From the NCBI GenBank assembly GCA_964642045.1, contig CAZXLZ010000066.1, positions 1 to 6,391 on the forward strand: a DNA stretch of 6,391 nucleotides. The letters run 5' to 3'. The notes beneath the pieces were generated by a model. The model was not told where the DNA came from, ran no database searches, and saw nothing but the letters and a program-made list of their open reading frames with translations. The position numbers and the translations under genes were made by a program. Shown here in pieces: positions 4,677 to 6,391 of this stretch. Position 1 is the first letter of the stretch. The number at the start of each line of letters is the position of its first letter. This DNA comes from RGIG5057 sp964642045. GTDB lineage: Bacteria > Bacillota > Clostridia > TANB77 > CAG-465.

Positions 4677-4697
4677 AAGTTTGATTTTTTCAAACTT
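4677..4697 (-). repeat. 8-bp hairpin at the 5' end of the cysteine-rich unit
   Basis: AAGTTTGA (4677-4684) pairs with TCAAACTT (4690-4697) across a loop of five T. It lies just downstream (minus strand) of the candidate -10 element, so it would form a stem-loop at the very start of the transcript or act as an operator. It is not followed by a T tract. Confidence 0.45.
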
Positions 4698-4701
4698 AAT
4701 A

Positions 4702-4728
4702 TACTATATGAAATATTTAAAAAGATGT
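4702..4728 (-). promoter_or_regulatory. Possible sporulation sigma (SigK/SigE-type) promoter
   Basis: On the minus strand, AC (4728-4727), a 16-bp gap and CATATAGTA (4710-4702) match the SigK pattern AC-N16-CATAnnnTA. The -10 also differs by one base from the SigE form CATACAnT. It lies about 60 nt before the 35-aa start. A vegetative promoter is an alternative (TATATT overlaps here), but no good TTGACA-like -35 is present. Confidence 0.4.
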
Positions 4729-4738
4729 TACTTAATTG

Positions 4739-4767
4739 TTGCAGATAGATGTAAAATATGGTAAAAT
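4739..4767 (+). promoter_or_regulatory. Sigma-A promoter of the rRNA methyltransferase gene
   Basis: TTGCAG (4739-4744), a 17-bp spacer and TAAAAT (4762-4767), with TG at 4759-4760 giving an extended -10. It lies 51 nt before the ATG at 4818. A TATAAT at 4788-4793 has no matching -35. Confidence 0.55.
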
Positions 4768-4817
4768 TAAATCTATAAAAATGCGAATATAATCATAAAA
4801 AGGAGAAATTAATCATA

Positions 4818-4931
4818 ATGAAAAAAGGCGATAAACTAGATGTGGAAGTGTTAGATAATGGTATGAATTTTGAAGGAATTGCTAAAAAGGATGATTTTAT
4901 AATATTTGTACCTCGGCGCTATAAAAGGTGA
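4818..4931 (+). pseudogene. N-terminal (TRAM) fragment of frameshifted RlmD-family methyltransferase
   Basis: This is the true 5' end of the methyltransferase gene. AAAGGAG (4799-4805) lies 12 nt before the ATG at 4818. The frame reads MKKGDKLDVEVLDNGMNFEG and onward into FIIFVP (residues 27-32), the usual start of the TRAM RNA-binding domain. It then goes out of frame into RRYKR and stops at TGA 4929-4931. The expected family continuation, GAIKGEVV, is encoded in the +1 frame immediately after, so one extra base lies near 4911-4917. As it stands this strand gives a 37-aa product. Restoring the frame would give a 449-aa protein, a normal length for the family. Confidence 0.85.
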
Positions 4932-6168
4932 GGTTGTAAGTATAGTCATAATAAAGGTAAACAAAAACTTTGCTATTGGTAAGATTTTAAATCTTTTAAA
5001 AGCTTCTAAATATAGAGTAGATAGTATATGCAGTGTATATAAATCTTGTGGTGGATGTGCAGCTCACCATATAGCATATGATATGCAGATTGATATAAAG
5101 AAAAGTAATATTATAAGTCTACTTAAAAAGCAAGGGTTAGATTATGTTAAAGTAAATAATGTAATCGGTATGGGTCTTCCATATTATTATAGAAACAAAG
5201 CTCAGTATCCTGTAAGAGAGGTAGATGGTGTAAATAAAGTAGGCTTTTATAGTGAGAGAAGCCATAATATAGTAGAAAGTAAAGTTTGTTATATACAAAA
5301 TAGGGTTGTAGACATGTTTGCTTCTTTAGTATTTGAAAATTTAGTAAATCTAGGTTTTTCGTGCTATAATGAACAAGAAAAGTCAGGAGATATAAGGCAC
5401 ATAATTATAAAAAGAGGATACCATACTGGGCAGATTATGGTTGTGATAGTAGTAAACGATAAAGATTTACTAAAAGATTTTAGATTTGCAAAGCTAGTAG
5501 AAAATATTGGTAAAGAGAAAATAACATCTCTTGCTTTAAATCTAAATGATAAAGATACAAATAAGATAATGGGAGATAAAGTAGCATATATTTATGGAGA
5601 TAAATATATAACAGATATAATAGGTGATTATACATTCTATATATCACCAAAGTCTTTCTTCCAAGTAAATACAGTTCAAACAGAAATTCTATATAACACA
5701 TTAAAGGAAAAATTAAACTTAAATGGTGAAGAAATTCTATTTGACTTATATAGTGGAGTTGGAACTATAGGAATATTTTTAAGTGATAGTGTAAGAAAGG
5801 TTTATGGAATAGAAATAGAAGAAGAAGCAGTAGATATGGCAAATATGAATATAAGACTTAATAATGTTACAAATTGTGAATATATAGCAGGAGCTGCTGA
5901 AGATAAGATTATAGAATTTAAAGAAAGAGGTATAACACCTGATGTAATAGTAATAGATCCTCCAAGAAAAGGAATGGATGAAAAGTGTATAGAGCACATA
6001 CTGGAATTTAGACCTAAAAAAATTGGATATATAAGCTGTAATCCTGCAAGCTTAGTTCGTGATTTGAAAGCTTTAGAAAAATATTATGATATAACTGAAA
6101 TTACACCTGTTGATATGTTTCCACACACTGCGAATGTTGAATGTGTATGCGTAATTAAATTACGATAA
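4906..6168 (+). CDS. rlmD: 23S rRNA (uracil-C5)-methyltransferase RlmD/RlmCD family, main body (frameshifted)
   Basis: SAM-dependent RNA m5U methyltransferase of the TrmA/RumA family, which in Gram-positives methylates 23S rRNA U1939 (RlmCD also U747). The frame is open from a TTG at 4906, but that codon has no ribosome binding site. The natural start is the ATG at 4818 in another frame. Numbering from 4906: TRAM remainder to about 35; Fe-S cysteines C42, C48, C51 (CGGC) and C128; FFQVN at 251-255; SAM-binding DLYSGVGTIG at 280-289; DPPRKG at 351-356; catalytic cysteine C378 in SCNP; catalytic-base glutamate E412 in VEC. Everything needed for catalysis is present, so the frameshift is the only defect. 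Clostridia often carry several paralogs, so U1939 specificity is not certain and loss could be tolerated. The deaminase gene follows 39 nt later. Confidence 0.88.
   Translation: MYLGAIKGEVVSIVIIKVNKNFAIGKILNLLKASKYRVDSICSVYKSCGGCAAHHIAYDMQIDIKKSNIISLLKKQGLDYVKVNNVIGMGLPYYYRNKAQYPVREVDGVNKVGFYSERSHNIVESKVCYIQNRVVDMFASLVFENLVNLGFSCYNEQEKSGDIRHIIIKRGYHTGQIMVVIVVNDKDLLKDFRFAKLVENIGKEKITSLALNLNDKDTNKIMGDKVAYIYGDKYITDIIGDYTFYISPKSFFQVNTVQTEILYNTLKEKLNLNGEEILFDLYSGVGTIGIFLSDSVRKVYGIEIEEEAVDMANMNIRLNNVTNCEYIAGAAEDKIIEFKERGITPDVIVIDPPRKGMDEKCIEHILEFRPKKIGYISCNPASLVRDLKALEKYYDITEITPVDMFPHTANVECVCVIKLR
4911..4917 (+). other. Frameshift site in the methyltransferase gene
   Basis: The sequence CCTCGGC reads Pro-Arg in the upstream frame. 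Removing one base (CCTGGC) restores Pro-Gly and joins the frames from 4818 and 4906 into one TRAM domain. No homopolymer is present, which makes a typical homopolymer read error less likely than usual. Confidence 0.8.
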
Positions 6169-6207
6169 GACTTAGTGGATTTTTATAAATAATTAAAGGA
6201 GTTAATT

Positions 6208-6391
6208 ATGAATGATGAACAATATATTGATATAGCAATAGATATTTCTAAAAAAGCTAAATACCCTTATGGGGCTATAGTAGTAAAAGATGGAGAAATT
6301 ATTGGTAGAAGTGATGATAAAACTTTAATGGAAACAAGTATGTATTCTCATGCTGAATTAGAAGCAATAGAAAGTGCTTCTAAAAATAAAA
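6208..6391 (+). CDS. Nucleoside/CMP deaminase-family protein, N-terminal part
   Basis: Only the first 61 residues lie in the window. AAAGGAG (6195-6201) is 6 nt before the ATG. An N-terminal helix (IDIAIDISKKAK) leads to YPYGAIVVKDGEIIGR (residues 19-34), the typical opening strands of the cytidine-deaminase-like fold. HAE follows at 48-50, supplying the first zinc ligand and the catalytic glutamate. The PCxxC that would complete the zinc site lies beyond the window. The family hydrolytically deaminates bases or nucleosides such as guanine, cytosine or tRNA adenosine. The fragment looks more like the free-base/nucleoside group than TadA, but substrate cannot be assigned. It is downstream of the methyltransferase with no terminator between, so the two are probably cotranscribed. 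Confidence 0.85.
   Translation, partial: MNDEQYIDIAIDISKKAKYPYGAIVVKDGEIIGRSDDKTLMETSMYSHAELEAIESASKNK

Noticed and set aside
5480..5999. Minus-strand frames of 65-73 aa within the methyltransferase
   Set aside because: They are antisense to motif-bearing coding sequence, rich in Tyr/Leu/Ile as expected from reversed A/T-rich codons, and lack start signals.

Overview
The window is low-GC DNA (A+T about 70% or more by eye) with strong AAGGAGG-type ribosome binding sites, short intergenic gaps, AGA/ATA-rich codon use and factor-independent hairpin terminators. This points to a Firmicute of the Clostridium type. A cysteine-rich small membrane protein of a kind seen in spore formers agrees with that. 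I cannot name the species. There are no tRNA or rRNA genes, insertion sequences or CRISPR arrays.

Layout. 1-150: end of an upstream unit, with a 16-bp hairpin terminator at 52-96. 155-379 (-): a 74-aa hypothetical protein with a good sigma-A promoter at 470-498. 570-1457 (+): a divergent unit with its own sigma-A promoter and two small three-helix membrane proteins (102 and 106 aa). It ends at a bidirectional terminator (1469-1503) shared with dapA on the opposite strand. 1508-2401 (-): dapA, dihydrodipicolinate synthase (lysine/diaminopimelate pathway), the best-identified intact gene here. 2469-4310 (+): an operon bounded by a TTGATT-17-TATAAT promoter and a strong terminator, encoding five unrecognised small proteins (163, 115, 99, 58 and 54 aa). 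The last two are tandem paralogs with the motif PKSTFxDSNRxDT. Their N-terminal segments recall that of the 115-aa protein. 4325-4644 (-): two tiny membrane proteins (57 and 35 aa). The 57-aa one has 17 cysteines. A possible mother-cell sporulation promoter lies upstream. 4739-6168 (+): an RlmD/RlmCD-family 23S rRNA m5U methyltransferase split by a +1 frameshift near 4911-4917, after the TRAM-domain start. 6208-6391 (+): the start of a nucleoside/CMP deaminase-family gene that runs off the window.

How it fits together. Housekeeping genes (dapA, the rRNA methyltransferase, the deaminase) are interleaved with lineage-specific small-protein genes. The most interesting regions are the 2.5-4.3 kb operon of uncharacterised small proteins, which has no recognisable enzyme or transporter partner, and the adjacent convergent cysteine-rich pair. 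The frameshift in the methyltransferase is the most concrete anomaly. All catalytic and Fe-S residues survive downstream of it, so it is a recent mutation, a sequence error or, less likely, a recoding site.
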